DNA of 64,000 nt from Paenibacillus fonticola DSM 21315 (GTDB lineage Bacteria > Bacillota > Bacilli > Paenibacillales > Paenibacillaceae). A program made the position numbers and the translations under genes. The stretch covers positions 186,001 to 250,000 of the forward strand of contig NZ_KB907248.1 in NCBI RefSeq assembly GCF_000381905.1, read 5' to 3'. Below are positions 17,151-26,103 of the stretch, piece after piece (the first letter of the stretch is position 1; every line of letters begins with the position of its first letter). The notes beneath the pieces are model-generated. The model saw only the letters and a program-made list of their open reading frames with translations. It searched no databases and was not told the origin of the DNA.

Positions 17151-17309
17151 AGGCTTATCCCTCCCATACACTTGTATGAGATTTTTTTTCAGCCTATACC
17201 CTTTATTACTAAAATCAACACTGGACAAAAGTAATATTTAGTGAATTAATACTTATAGTGCCTTTTCAATTATGTCCTATTCGGCATCTCCTACTTAATT
17301 GAGGAAGAA

Positions 17310-18023
17310 GTGACAACAGTGGAACTATTTAGCACCGCGTTTTTTATCGCCTTAATCAACATCATATTCATTGACCTAATTCTGGCCGGTGATAATGCCA
17401 TCGTCATTGGAATGGCAGCCAGAAAGCTGCCGCCTCACGTTCAAAAGAAAGCGATTATGTTCGGGACCGCAGGCGCCGTCTTCATTAGAATCACGGCAAC
17501 GCTTATCGTCGTATGGCTGCTAAAAATTCCTTGGCTCCTCGCCATAGCCGGTACGATGCTCGTCTACATTGCATATAAAGTGCTAGCCGACGCAAGCGAT
17601 CATGAGACGATCGAAGCGAAAGACTCCCTTTGGGCGGCGGTAAGAACTATTGTAATTGCCGATGCCGCCATGGGCCTTGATAATGTCATCGCCGTGGCTG
17701 GCGCCTCCCAGCAGCACACAATTTTGGTTGTGATCGGTCTTCTCATCAGCGTACCGATTGTCATTTGGGGCAGTACGCTGTTTATTAAGCTGCTTGGCAG
17801 GTTTCCTTGGATCGCTTACGCCGGCTCAGCCGTGCTGGCTTATACCGCCTCCCACATGATTACGGAAGAGCCGCATCTGCTGCCTTTTTTCGCGGATAAG
17901 CCTATACTGCGTTATTTATTTATCGTTATTGTCATCATCGGAGTTCTTTGTGCCGGTTACGCAGCTAAGCAGCGCCAGCGGGAGCATAATGATAACCGTC
18001 AATCCCGCCAGGCTGCCCGCTAA
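17310..18023 (+). CDS. Second TerC/YjbE-family integral membrane protein
   Basis: 237 aa from GTG 17310, after TGAGGAAGAA; an alternative GTG three codons later is possible. Same architecture as the divergent neighbour: LILAGDNAIVIGMAARKLPP near residue 25 and DAAMGLDNVIAVAGASQ near residue 120, PIVIWGSTLF in the following helix, final hydrophobic segment VIIGVLCAGYAA and a basic tail (KQRQREHNDNRQSRQ). Divergent paralogues with a 159-nt spacer suggest shared control, but I see no yybP-ykoY manganese riboswitch in the spacer. Confidence 0.85.
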   Translation: MTTVELFSTAFFIALINIIFIDLILAGDNAIVIGMAARKLPPHVQKKAIMFGTAGAVFIRITATLIVVWLLKIPWLLAIAGTMLVYIAYKVLADASDHETIEAKDSLWAAVRTIVIADAAMGLDNVIAVAGASQQHTILVVIGLLISVPIVIWGSTLFIKLLGRFPWIAYAGSAVLAYTASHMITEEPHLLPFFADKPILRYLFIVIVIIGVLCAGYAAKQRQREHNDNRQSRQAAR

Positions 18024-18099
18024 ATAAAAAGGACTGCCCGAGGGAGGACGCAACTTCCTCCGATTCCCCGGAGCGTTCCGTCCGCCTTTGGCAGCCCTT
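18024..18099 (-). terminator. Branched hairpin terminator after thiI
   Basis: Outer arms AAGGGCTGCC/GGCAGTCCTT (18090-18099, 18029-18038; one mismatch) enclose two smaller hairpins (GGAGGA/TCCTCC at 18043-18061, CGGA/TCCG at 18069-18080). On the minus strand the outer stem is followed by TTTTTATTT. It lies between the convergent thiI and TerC genes. Confidence 0.55.
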
Positions 18100-18101
18100 G
18101 A

Positions 18102-19337
18102 CTAAAACCATTTATCCTGCACGACTGGTTCCTCGTCCTGTTTTCTCTGGATAGCCTCTCCCGGCCTGATCATCACCGTCTCCGTTCCAAGCACAGCCTC
18201 TTCAATTTGCTCATTCAGCTGGGGTAACGAAGCCTCAATCTGTTCAATGATCCGCAAGTTTGGATTTGTTGTAGGTGATTTAGGTACAAACAAAGTACAG
18301 CAGTCTTCATAAGGCAAGATGGATAAGTCATAAGTTCCTATCCTTTGAGCCAAACCGATAATTTCTTCTTTATCGGTCATGACCAAAGGACGCAGCAGCG
18401 GCAGCGATGTAACCCGGCCAATAACATTCATGCTGGCCAGCGTCTGGCTGGCTACTTGTCCCAGGCTGTCCCCTGTCACTAATGCCATGGCGTTATTTCT
18501 CTCCGCCAGTGCAGTAGCGATCCGGAGCATGGCTCTGCGCATAAGGGTAATCATTACATTCTCATGACCGCTTTGCGCAAGGGTAGTCTGTATATTTGTA
18601 AACGGAACAAGATGAAGCTTGATCTGCCCATAATAGCCAGCCAGTACTTTAGCCAGATCAATCACTTTCTCCTCCGCCTTTTTGCTCGTAAATGGATAAC
18701 TGTGAAAATGTACACATTCAATTTCCAGCCCCCGGCGCATTGCGGACCACCCGGCGACCGGGCTGTCGATTCCCCCGGACAACAGCAGCAGCGCCTTCCC
18801 ATTCGTGCCTCGCGGAAATCCGCCAGCAGCGGGAATCACTTCGGAGAATAAATAAGTACCCTGCTCCCTAACCTCAATACGGAGTTCGATATTCGGACGA
18901 TGCACATCAACCCTCAAATTAGGGCACGCCTTCAAGACCGGTGCACTTATAATTTGGTTCATCTCTTGGGATGAAACCGGGAACTTCTTCCATACTCTTC
19001 TGGCATTTACTTTGAACGTTGTGCCTTCAACGATATTCATGCTTTCAATGAAACGGATGGCCATCGGAATGATCTGTTCAATGTGAGAGCCTGTCACCAT
19101 TACAGGGCTAATAGACGTAATACCAAACACGTTCCTAAGCTCTTCCGATACTTCTGAGGCCGGCTGTCCGTTTAGAACAACATAAATCCGGCCATATTCA
19201 TTTTTGACCTCTGTGGCCGGGTAAGCGCGTAACACTTCTTTTACATGAGCCAGCGCTGCTTTTTCAAATCGTGAACGATTTCTTCCCTTGACGGTAATTT
19301 CACCAAAACGCAGCAGCAGCATATCATATTGCGGCAT
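18102..19337 (-). CDS. thiI: tRNA 4-thiouridine sulfurtransferase ThiI
   Basis: 411 aa. Uses persulfide sulfur to make 4-thiouridine at tRNA position 8. Start at ATG 19337 (MPQYDMLLLRFGEITVKGRNR); the upstream GTG overlaps the AAAGGTGG site. N-terminal ferredoxin-like and THUMP domains (to about residue 170), then the adenylation domain with PP-loop LLLSGGIDSPVAGW near residue 187, and the conserved GDSLGQVASQTL and DLSILPYEDCCTLF segments. No C-terminal rhodanese domain, as usual in Firmicutes; the neighbouring cysteine desulfurase supplies sulfur. Coupled to that gene by a 1-nt gap. Confidence 0.97.
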   Translation of the reverse strand: MPQYDMLLLRFGEITVKGRNRSRFEKAALAHVKEVLRAYPATEVKNEYGRIYVVLNGQPASEVSEELRNVFGITSISPVMVTGSHIEQIIPMAIRFIESMNIVEGTTFKVNARRVWKKFPVSSQEMNQIISAPVLKACPNLRVDVHRPNIELRIEVREQGTYLFSEVIPAAGGFPRGTNGKALLLLSGGIDSPVAGWSAMRRGLEIECVHFHSYPFTSKKAEEKVIDLAKVLAGYYGQIKLHLVPFTNIQTTLAQSGHENVMITLMRRAMLRIATALAERNNAMALVTGDSLGQVASQTLASMNVIGRVTSLPLLRPLVMTDKEEIIGLAQRIGTYDLSILPYEDCCTLFVPKSPTTNPNLRIIEQIEASLPQLNEQIEEAVLGTETVMIRPGEAIQRKQDEEPVVQDKWF

Positions 19338-19338
19338 A

Positions 19339-20490
19339 TTAACTGTTTCCACCTTTCAATTGTTGCAAGCGCCCCACCGTGTTCTCAATGGCACGCAGCA
19401 GTTGTCTGACATCCTCATCTGTATGCTCTTCGCCAAGACTAATGCGAATTCCCGACGCGGCACAATCCGGAGCTTTATTCATCGCCAGCAGCACGCGGCT
19501 AGGTTCGCTTCGCTTTGAAGAACAGGCAGATTGAGTTGAAACAATAAAGCCTTCTTCTTCCAGCATATGAAGCATCGTCTCTGCCTTCATCCCCGGATAG
19601 GAAAAATGAACAATATGAGGAGCTCCGCTCAAAGCTGAATTGAGCTCCAGCTCCGGCAATTGCTGCAAGCCTTCAATTAAAATATGACGCAGCTTGTACA
19701 AACGCTTGGCGTAATGCTCCTGCTGTTCCGCAGCAAGCCTGACTGCCTTTGCCATGCCGACAATGTAGGGGACATTCTCGGTTCCTGACCGGCGCCCCCG
19801 TTCCTGTCCGCCTCCAGCCAGCAAGGGAGCCAGCATCAAGCCCTCCCTGACATATAATAAGCCAATGCCTTTCGGTCCACGGAATTTATGCGCAGATAAA
19901 CTATATAGATCTATTCGGCTGTCCCGGATAGATAACGGAAGCTTACCGAAGCCTTGTACGCCGTCCACGTGGAATATGATGCGAGGATAATGATTTTTAA
20001 TAACATTACCTATTTCAGCAATAGGCTGCATCGCGCCTGTCTCATTATTGACATGCATAATTGAGACAAGCACTGTGTTGTCGCGCAGTGCGGATAATAC
20101 GTCCTCCGCTGTTACCGTACCATCGGCTCGTACCGGCAAATAAGTAACGTCACAGCCCTGCTTTTCCAATTGCTTGCACGTCTCATACACCGAAGGATGC
20201 TCAATAGCCGTCGTAACGATATGATTGCCACGTTGCCGGTATTGCGTCATGACGCCTTGAATTGCCAGGTTGTTGCTCTCCGTAGCCCCGGACGTGAATA
20301 TGATTTCTTCCGGGCTGACACGCAGGCTCTCCGCACATACTTCTCTTGCTCTGGACAACAGCTTGCCGCTGTCTTCACCGAGCCGGTGCAAGGAGGACGG
20401 ATTGCCGAAATGCTGGGTCATGACCTCCGCAACCGTACGGACAACTTCCTCATGTGGCGGGGTAGTCGCAGCATGATCAAAATACTTCAT
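19339..20490 (-). CDS. nifZ: Cysteine desulfurase (NifZ/IscS-like), partner of ThiI
   Basis: 383 aa PLP enzyme that removes sulfur from cysteine. YFDHAATTPP at residues 3-12, GATESNNLAIQG near 70, the PLP-binding SLSAHKFRGPKGIG (Lys near 200) and the persulfide loop STQSACSSKR (Cys near 324). AAGGGGGAT precedes ATG 20490. Its stop is 1 nt before the thiI start, the same pair as nifZ-thiI in Bacillus subtilis, which points to a dedicated sulfur donor for tRNA thiolation and not general Fe-S assembly. Confidence 0.93.
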   Translation of the reverse strand: MKYFDHAATTPPHEEVVRTVAEVMTQHFGNPSSLHRLGEDSGKLLSRAREVCAESLRVSPEEIIFTSGATESNNLAIQGVMTQYRQRGNHIVTTAIEHPSVYETCKQLEKQGCDVTYLPVRADGTVTAEDVLSALRDNTVLVSIMHVNNETGAMQPIAEIGNVIKNHYPRIIFHVDGVQGFGKLPLSIRDSRIDLYSLSAHKFRGPKGIGLLYVREGLMLAPLLAGGGQERGRRSGTENVPYIVGMAKAVRLAAEQQEHYAKRLYKLRHILIEGLQQLPELELNSALSGAPHIVHFSYPGMKAETMLHMLEEEGFIVSTQSACSSKRSEPSRVLLAMNKAPDCAASGIRISLGEEHTDEDVRQLLRAIENTVGRLQQLKGGNS

Positions 20491-20705
20491 ATTATCCCCC
20501 TTTATTTAAATACTGAAATTAATAATTAAATCCCAATCCATTGTAACTCTATTGTAACGAACAGTTCATTCTCCCGTCATTGTCAAAAAAAGACCAAATG
20601 AGACATCGCCGCAAATCAGCGTTATCCCAAATGATCTCTTTGACCTTGTTACGCAGCTTGTTACACAGCTTATTACGCAGTATCAAAGCTTGCCTGCCAG
20701 CTCAT

Positions 20706-21449
20706 TTAGCCTATATATTTAGAACGCGCATTTTCGATTTTCTTAATGTAGTTCTGCGTTTCTTTCGGAAGAAGGTGCAGATTCTCCATCAACTCTTGAT
20801 CATTGCTGATTCCAAGTCTCTGAATACGCCCTGGTCCCGCATTATAGGCAGCAAGAGCCGTTTTCTCCTCCCCGTTAAAACGCTGCAGCTGGTAAGACAA
20901 ATAACGTGTGCCGCCATCAATGTTTTGGACCGGATCAAAGGGGTTCGTAACCCCAAGGCCTCTGGCGGTTCCATCCATAAGCTGCATTAACCCTTTGGCC
21001 CCTGCAGATGAAATAGCTTCAGAATTGAAGGAGGACTCCGTCTCAATTACCGCTTTAATTAAGCTCTCCGCCACACCATATGTGCGGCTGGCTCTCAAAA
21101 TCAGCTCATCGAGGTTTCTGCCGTCACGGGTTGAAATAGACTGCCCTTCGATTGGGAACGAACCGGCAGCCTCAGGAGCACCAGTTTCATTGTACGACGA
21201 TGACTGCTGAAGAACGTACCATAATGCATCGTCCAGGGAAGCGGACAGCGTTCCAGATGCGCCGGCCGTTCCATCGAACGTCATCGCCGGAGCCTGGCCC
21301 TCAGCTACCATTAATTCTTGCAGCAATATGTCAAATAAAGAGTCTCCACTATCGGAAGATGTACTTTGCACAGACGTTCCTTTAAGATCAATATCATTCA
21401 TCATCTGGAGCCGTACGAGCTGCCCCAGCGTACGCGTATCAATTTCCAT
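20706..21449 (-). CDS. Lytic transglycosylase, SLT domain (YjbJ-like)
   Basis: 247 aa. Residues 1-105 are polar and low-complexity with no signal peptide, like Bacillus YjbJ. Residues 115-247 form the SLT fold: YGVAESLIKAVIETESSFNSEAISSAGAKGLMQLM with the catalytic Glu in ETESSF, ATARG-like TARGLGVTNPFDPVQNIDGGTRYL, ALAAYNAGPGRI and ETQNYIKKI. It would cleave peptidoglycan glycan strands if exported. GGAG precedes ATG 21449 by 9 nt. Stand-alone gene. Confidence 0.9.
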   Translation of the reverse strand: MEIDTRTLGQLVRLQMMNDIDLKGTSVQSTSSDSGDSLFDILLQELMVAEGQAPAMTFDGTAGASGTLSASLDDALWYVLQQSSSYNETGAPEAAGSFPIEGQSISTRDGRNLDELILRASRTYGVAESLIKAVIETESSFNSEAISSAGAKGLMQLMDGTARGLGVTNPFDPVQNIDGGTRYLSYQLQRFNGEEKTALAAYNAGPGRIQRLGISNDQELMENLHLLPKETQNYIKKIENARSKYIG

Positions 21450-21550
21450 CTTTATTTACTCCTCTTTCTCCCAATGGAATTGTATAACCTATATTTTACA
21501 CTTGAAATGCGACAATAACCACCATTTTTCGAAATTTTATTGATCATCAT

Positions 21551-21580
21551 AAAAAAAACCCTCGTCCAGATGACGAGAGT
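21551..21580 (-). terminator. Terminator after the acidic-tailed membrane protein gene
   Basis: Nine-bp stem (21558-21566 with 21572-21580, arm ACCCTCGTC with one G-T pair), 5-nt loop, followed on the minus strand by eight T. Confidence 0.85.
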
Positions 21581-21615
21581 CTTTATAACGCCCCTAACAA
21601 ATAACGAAGCCAAGA

Positions 21616-22017
21616 TTAACGTGTAAAAGGAATTAAAAAGAAATAACTCAAAATCGCGATTGCACCTAGACCGATTGCCCAAGCTCCTGATGTTTTACTT
21701 CCTTGGCTATACGCATAAAATCCCATCACAGCTGCAAGGGGCCCTAAAATAATGGACCACATGAACAAGGAAGCGATGCCGAGTCCGACCCCCACATAAC
21801 CTACAGTACGGCCTGCTGTACCTGTAACATCGGCATCACGGACATCAGAATCCTCATCGACTCTGGAGCTTTCATACGTCCCTGTTGGAGCCACCTCAGC
21901 GGAATACTCTTCCTGATGAGAGCGCCGCGGATAATCCACGCGTTCGGAATCATTCGATTCGCTATGCTGATGTTCTTCCTGATGCTCTCCCCAGTTTTCC
22001 TTATTATCCTCCGTCAT
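21616..22017 (-). CDS. Membrane protein with acidic N-terminus (DUF4190-like)
   Basis: 133 aa. ATG 22017 has GGAGG 9 nt upstream. Residues 1-68 are highly polar, rich in Glu, Asp, Ser and His (EHQEEHQHSESNDSE). Residues 72-133 hold two membrane segments: GYVGVGLGIASLFMW SIILGPLAAVMG and GAWAIGLGAIAILSYFFLIPF. The GIASLF...LGPLAAVMGFYA pattern resembles DUF4190-type small membrane proteins. Function unknown. Confidence 0.6.
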   Translation of the reverse strand: MTEDNKENWGEHQEEHQHSESNDSERVDYPRRSHQEEYSAEVAPTGTYESSRVDEDSDVRDADVTGTAGRTVGYVGVGLGIASLFMWSIILGPLAAVMGFYAYSQGSKTSGAWAIGLGAIAILSYFFLIPFTR

Positions 22018-22059
22018 TAATCAACACCTCCAGTAAATTTTGCTTGCACATCCTGTTAA

Positions 22060-22287
22060 TTACGACAATTTAGCCTTAAACGTATGACAGCAGGTGGCAG
22101 CTGATGAACCTGCGGTGTCTTTATGATCACTATCGAATTCTTCGCCTGCAAATTCCGCATCGTATTTGCGTTTTGCATGCTGATCGATATCAATCATAAT
22201 CAGGTCCGCATTGCAAAAATTTTGTTCTTTCCAATAAACACAGTTGGAGACACTGCATTTGACAATCGGCTTACTGCCATTTGGCAT
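22060..22287 (-). CDS. DUF1540 cysteine-rich small protein
   Basis: 75 aa from ATG 22287 (MPNGSKPIVKCSVSNC), GAGG 8 nt upstream; the GTG three codons earlier overlaps it. Cysteines in the pattern VKCSVSNCVYWKEQNFCNA at residues 8-26 and the paired CC in the C-terminal TCCHTF match DUF1540, a probable metal-binding motif. Function unknown; such genes are common in spore formers. Confidence 0.8.
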   Translation of the reverse strand: MPNGSKPIVKCSVSNCVYWKEQNFCNADLIMIDIDQHAKRKYDAEFAGEEFDSDHKDTAGSSAATCCHTFKAKLS

Positions 22288-22429
22288 AATGATCACCTCG
22301 GGTACATTTTCCCCCGCCTTCGAGCGGCCTATGCGGACAAAGTAATGTCAATTCGATACAGCCCGGAATAAAAAGCAGTTGATTTTCTCAACCTACAGGT
22401 ACATGAACTTAAAGCAGGAGGGATACCTT

Positions 22430-24367
22430 ATGAAATGGGGCAGATGGATAGCTATCGGGTTGTTCGGAGCCGCCGCTATAGCGGTTGTATCGTTGTTCTC
22501 GTCGCCGGGTCCAAATCGGCAGCAGCAAGCCGGGGAACGACAGGCAGAACAGCTGACGGCACAACAGCAGGAGACTAAACAGCAAACTAAAGCGCCGGCT
22601 GCTGGTCAAGAAAAGCAATTGAAGCAGCTGATGCTTCACCGTGACGTTACAGCGACTGAGAGACTGGCTCGGCTTGATGCAAAGGAACATCTGAAATCAC
22701 TGGCGGTTAAACTGGGGGGAGCTTCTGCACCTCAGCTTTCAGCTGATATAAGAAATCTTCAGAAGAGCCACAAGCAATTTCGTTTAATCATGCTGCATAG
22801 CGCGTCAGGTAATAAAGAAAAAAAGTTCAGCAGTCCCCATCAACAATCATCCCAGCCAACACAGGAGCAAATGAATTACTATGTAAATTTGGCGCGGAAA
22901 GCGCTGCGTAAATCAAAATCTTACGAATCGCCGGCTTTTCCGGAGAACAATCCTCATTATTTTGTTGTCGCTGAGCCAGCCAAGCATGCCAAGGATGGAA
23001 TTATCGCCGTGATGGATACAGCTATTCTCGGCCGGGTAAAGGAGCATCAAAATAAAAATCTTCGCCTCATTCCGTATCCCAAGGAAGGCAGGTACAAGGT
23101 CGAATCGGTACATACCGACACACTGAAAGATATCACTGTCAAGACGGGACATGACAATGAGAAAGCGAGCCACTATTATGAGAACGAAATCGTTGTAACG
23201 TTCAGCGCGCCTCCGTCCGAACGCGAGCTTGCGCGGATTCAATCGGATATTAAAGCAAATCAAGCGGAAAAACCAAAATTCATAAGAAACACCTACATTT
23301 TTAAATCGGAAAATATGAGTATGACAGAGCTAAAAAATTATTTTGAGAATAAATGGAACCCGGCCTTTATCGAGCCCCATTACTTGTATTTAACTAATGA
23401 GACAGCTCCTTCAGCAGACCCGCCGGAAATACCAAACGATTTGCTGTTCTCTGAATATCAGTGGAATTTACCCATTACTGAAACGAATCGGGGATGGAAA
23501 TTGTCCAAAGGGAGTAACGACGTTATCGTCGGCGTGGTAGATACCGGAGTGGACTTATCGCATCCTGACCTGAAAGGACGGCTGCTCAAAGGATATAATG
23601 TAATTGCTCCAGATGAGGAACCGATCGATGACGTTGGTCACGGAACACATGTCGCCGGCATCATATCCGCGAACGTCAACAACGGAGAAGGTATTGCGGG
23701 TATGATGTGGGGAGGAAAAATTTTACCTGTCAAAGCACTGGATAAGTCCGGATCCGGGACGACATACTCCGTTGCCCAAGGCATTATTTGGGCTGCAGAT
23801 AACGGGGCAAAGGTAATCAATTTAAGTTTGGGAAATTATGCGGATGCCCAATTTTTGCACGAAGCGATCAAGTACGCTTACGACAAAGATGTCGTTCTCG
23901 TCGCTGCAACAGGCAACGACAATACAGAACGCCCCGGATATCCCGCAGCCTATCCTGAAGTATTGTCCGTTTCCGCCACTGACTATAACTTGAATAAGGC
24001 GTCATTTTCCAACTACGGCGACTACGTTGATGTCGTGGCCCCCGGCGAAAGTATTGCCAGCACTTATCCGGACAATCAATACGCTGCATTATCAGGCACT
24101 TCCATGGCCAGCCCCCATGTGGCTGCTCTCGCCGCATTGATACGATCCGTCAACCCGGAGCTGAGAAACACAGAGGTTATGGATATTATCCGCAATAACG
24201 TCATTGATCTCGGCGATCCAGGACATGACTATCTATATGGCAACGGACAGATCGATGTTTATGCGGCGCTTGAAGCTGCCGGAGGCGGAGCCGCCCCGCT
24301 TCAGTTATGGCCCCAGCATATCGATCAAAGACTGAAGCGATTATTCGAGGAAAAAGCAAAGCGCTGA
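22430..24367 (+). CDS. Membrane-anchored subtilisin-like serine protease (S8)
   Basis: 645 aa from ATG 22430 with AGGAGGG upstream. N-terminal hydrophobic anchor (residues 6-25), then a Gln-rich stretch and a long pro-region to about residue 350; residues 265-340 look like a fervidolysin-type propeptide (EIVVTFSAPPSERELARIQ). Peptidase S8 domain at about 355-620: catalytic Asp in GVVDTGVDLSHPDL, His in DVGHGTHVAGI, oxyanion Asn in VAATGND, Ser in GTSMASPHVAALAAL. All three catalytic residues are present, so it should be active. Exported or surface-bound; substrate unknown. It is followed by a terminator shared with rnpB. Confidence 0.92.
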   Translation: MKWGRWIAIGLFGAAAIAVVSLFSSPGPNRQQQAGERQAEQLTAQQQETKQQTKAPAAGQEKQLKQLMLHRDVTATERLARLDAKEHLKSLAVKLGGASAPQLSADIRNLQKSHKQFRLIMLHSASGNKEKKFSSPHQQSSQPTQEQMNYYVNLARKALRKSKSYESPAFPENNPHYFVVAEPAKHAKDGIIAVMDTAILGRVKEHQNKNLRLIPYPKEGRYKVESVHTDTLKDITVKTGHDNEKASHYYENEIVVTFSAPPSERELARIQSDIKANQAEKPKFIRNTYIFKSENMSMTELKNYFENKWNPAFIEPHYLYLTNETAPSADPPEIPNDLLFSEYQWNLPITETNRGWKLSKGSNDVIVGVVDTGVDLSHPDLKGRLLKGYNVIAPDEEPIDDVGHGTHVAGIISANVNNGEGIAGMMWGGKILPVKALDKSGSGTTYSVAQGIIWAADNGAKVINLSLGNYADAQFLHEAIKYAYDKDVVLVAATGNDNTERPGYPAAYPEVLSVSATDYNLNKASFSNYGDYVDVVAPGESIASTYPDNQYAALSGTSMASPHVAALAALIRSVNPELRNTEVMDIIRNNVIDLGDPGHDYLYGNGQIDVYAALEAAGGGAAPLQLWPQHIDQRLKRLFEEKAKR

Positions 24368-24382
24368 CCATAAAAAACTAAA

Positions 24383-24431
24383 AAAGAAGATCGTTGTCCC
24401 CCTTCGGGTTAATGGGACAATGATCTTCTTT
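24383..24431. terminator. Bidirectional terminator between the S8 protease gene and rnpB
   Basis: Eighteen-bp stem with one mismatch (24383-24400 with 24414-24431, arms AAAGAAGATC and TTGTCCC), A-run on the left and T-run on the right, so it can end both the protease transcript and rnpB. Confidence 0.85.
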
Positions 24432-24479
24432 GATTTGTAAAGTTAAGAACAGTACTAGGACTGTTCACATGTTGCAGTG

Positions 24480-24900
24480 ATGAAAGCTTGCCATAAGCCG
24501 GGTTCTGTACTTTTCGCGGTGTGCACGGGAACTACCCTTCCGCTACCAAGCGACAATCATCTATCTAGGCCGTACATTACTGCACGGCTCCAGCGACCAA
24601 CCTGGACGCGCCTCGGGCAAAGGCTGCCTCTACCTGTACAGATACAGGCTGCGTCCCATTAGGTCTTGCTCCAAGTGGGGTTTACCAGGAACGAAGTCAC
24701 CAGCGTTCCTCGGGGTCTCTTACACCTCGGTTCCATCCTTGCCTGTGCACGCATTGCTGCGGCCATCGGCGGTCCGTTTCTGTGGCACTATCCTTCGGCT
24801 CGCGCCGACTGGACATTATCCAGCACCCTGCCCTATGGAGCCCGGACTTTCCTCCCGCGGCCTAAACCGCCGGCGATTGTCTGTCAAACTTTCGAAGGCA
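24480..24900 (-). ncRNA. rnpB: RNase P RNA, bacterial class B
   Basis: Catalytic RNA of RNase P, which makes mature tRNA 5' ends. On the minus strand the conserved blocks are clear: GAGGAAAGTCCGGGCTCC near the 5' end (around 24840-24860) and ACAGAACCCGGCTTAT near the 3' end (24495-24510). The P1 helix forms between GAAAGTTTG (24885-24893) and CAAGCTTTC (24482-24490). Length about 410 nt, as usual. A promoter lies just upstream and a strong terminator downstream. The open frames on the opposite strand here are artefacts. Confidence 0.96.
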
Positions 24901-24911
24901 ACACTTGATAT

Positions 24912-24940
24912 AGTATACAGGCATTGCTTCATAATCACAA
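24912..24940 (-). promoter_or_regulatory. Promoter of rnpB
   Basis: TTGTGA (24935-24940) and TATACT (24912-24917) on the minus strand with a 17-nt spacer; the start would fall about 10 nt before the P1 helix. Confidence 0.7.
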
Positions 24941-24987
24941 GTATGAATAACCGGCAGTGTTAACGTTTTATGCCAGTGCGGGTAAAT

Positions 24988-26103
24988 TTACCGGAACGCA
25001 AATGGCTCCGTATTGACTGATGAAGCGTGTACCTTCGTATGATACTTATTCTCGGCAAGCTTCTCAGTCAGCCAAGCGGCAACCTTAGGCTTCATGATTT
25101 TCTCGGCATTATGTCCCGGGTCGATCAAAGCAATTCCAGCCATTAAAGCGTCCTGTGCCGTATGATAATCGATGTCGCCCGTGACGAGTACGTCCGCCCC
25201 GCGAAACTTGGCGTGCTTCCAATATCGTCCGCCTGAGCCCCCGATTACAGCGGCCTTGTTAATAGGGAGCTGCAGATCGCCAATGACCCTCACAGCCGGG
25301 ACGTCCAGCTTCTCTTTGACACGATCGGCAAACGCTTCTAAAGTTACAGGCTCCGCCAGGCGGCCCACTCTTCCGAGGCCCAATGTCCGCCCTTTAAGAT
25401 CCATAGGATACAGATCGTAGGCGACTTCTTCATAAGGATGGCTTCGGAGCATCGCTTGGATTACCCTGTTGCGGATACTATCCGGTACAATCGTTTCAAT
25501 GCGCACCTCTTCGGCCCGCTCCAGCTTTCCCTGTTGACCCAGGTAAGGCTCTGCTCCCTCGAGAGGCAGAAACGTGCCATAGCCGTTAATATTGAAGCTG
25601 CAATGGCTGTAATTGCCGATACAGCCGGCACCTGCGTTCAGAACAGCATCCAGAACTTTCTGATGATGATCTTTCGGAACGAAGACGACCAGCTTGTACA
25701 GCTTGTCGGTATGGATATCTTCCAGCGGAGAAGTCCCCTCAATGCCAAGCGCCTCAGCCATCCAGTCGTTCATGCCGCCTTCCGTCACATCGAGATTCGT
25801 ATGACTAATATAGACGGCAATATTGTGCTTGATAAGCTTCTCATATACTTTGCCCATCGGAGTATCCGTCAGCAGGCCAGCAAGCGGTCTGTAAATAATG
25901 GCGTGATGCGCTATAATCAAATCTGCTCCCAGGGAAATCGCCTCATCGACGACCTCTTCGTTAACATCCAGCGCAACGAGCACACTTCGTATTTCCTTCT
26001 GCAACGTTCCTAGCTGTAAGCCGATCTTGTCGTCTTCCATAGCGACATGTTTTGGAGCCAGCTGCTCCATATACTGGATTACGGTTTGCCCTTTTGCAAA
26101 CAT
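24988..26103 (-). CDS. yqfO: Nif3-like dinuclear metal-centre protein (YqfO)
   Basis: 371 aa, the long Firmicute form of the NIF3/DUF34 family. The metal-ligand motifs DLIIAHHAIIYRPL (residues 60-73), ISHTNLDVTEGGMND (100-113) and, near the C-terminus, VTGDIDYHTAQDALMAGIALIDPGHNAEK are present. The central insert (about 130-240) is the CutA/PII-like domain typical of long members. AAGGAGG precedes ATG 26103, which lies inside the end of trmK (25-nt overlap), so the two are coupled as in Bacillus subtilis yqfN-yqfO. Molecular function not settled for the family. Confidence 0.95.
   Translation of the reverse strand: MFAKGQTVIQYMEQLAPKHVAMEDDKIGLQLGTLQKEIRSVLVALDVNEEVVDEAISLGADLIIAHHAIIYRPLAGLLTDTPMGKVYEKLIKHNIAVYISHTNLDVTEGGMNDWMAEALGIEGTSPLEDIHTDKLYKLVVFVPKDHHQKVLDAVLNAGAGCIGNYSHCSFNINGYGTFLPLEGAEPYLGQQGKLERAEEVRIETIVPDSIRNRVIQAMLRSHPYEEVAYDLYPMDLKGRTLGLGRVGRLAEPVTLEAFADRVKEKLDVPAVRVIGDLQLPINKAAVIGGSGGRYWKHAKFRGADVLVTGDIDYHTAQDALMAGIALIDPGHNAEKIMKPKVAAWLTEKLAENKYHTKVHASSVNTEPFAFR

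Noticed and set aside
17151..17309. Manganese (yybP-ykoY) riboswitch between the TerC genes
   Set aside because: The spacer is short and I do not see the conserved paired loops or a terminator.
20575..20645. Terminator hairpin upstream of the cysteine desulfurase gene
   Set aside because: The similar CAAATGA segments are in the same orientation and cannot pair, although a T-run is present on the minus strand.
24477..24963. Three overlapping plus-strand frames of 61-80 aa
   Set aside because: They lie on the complement of the RNase P RNA gene, whose conserved blocks explain the sequence.
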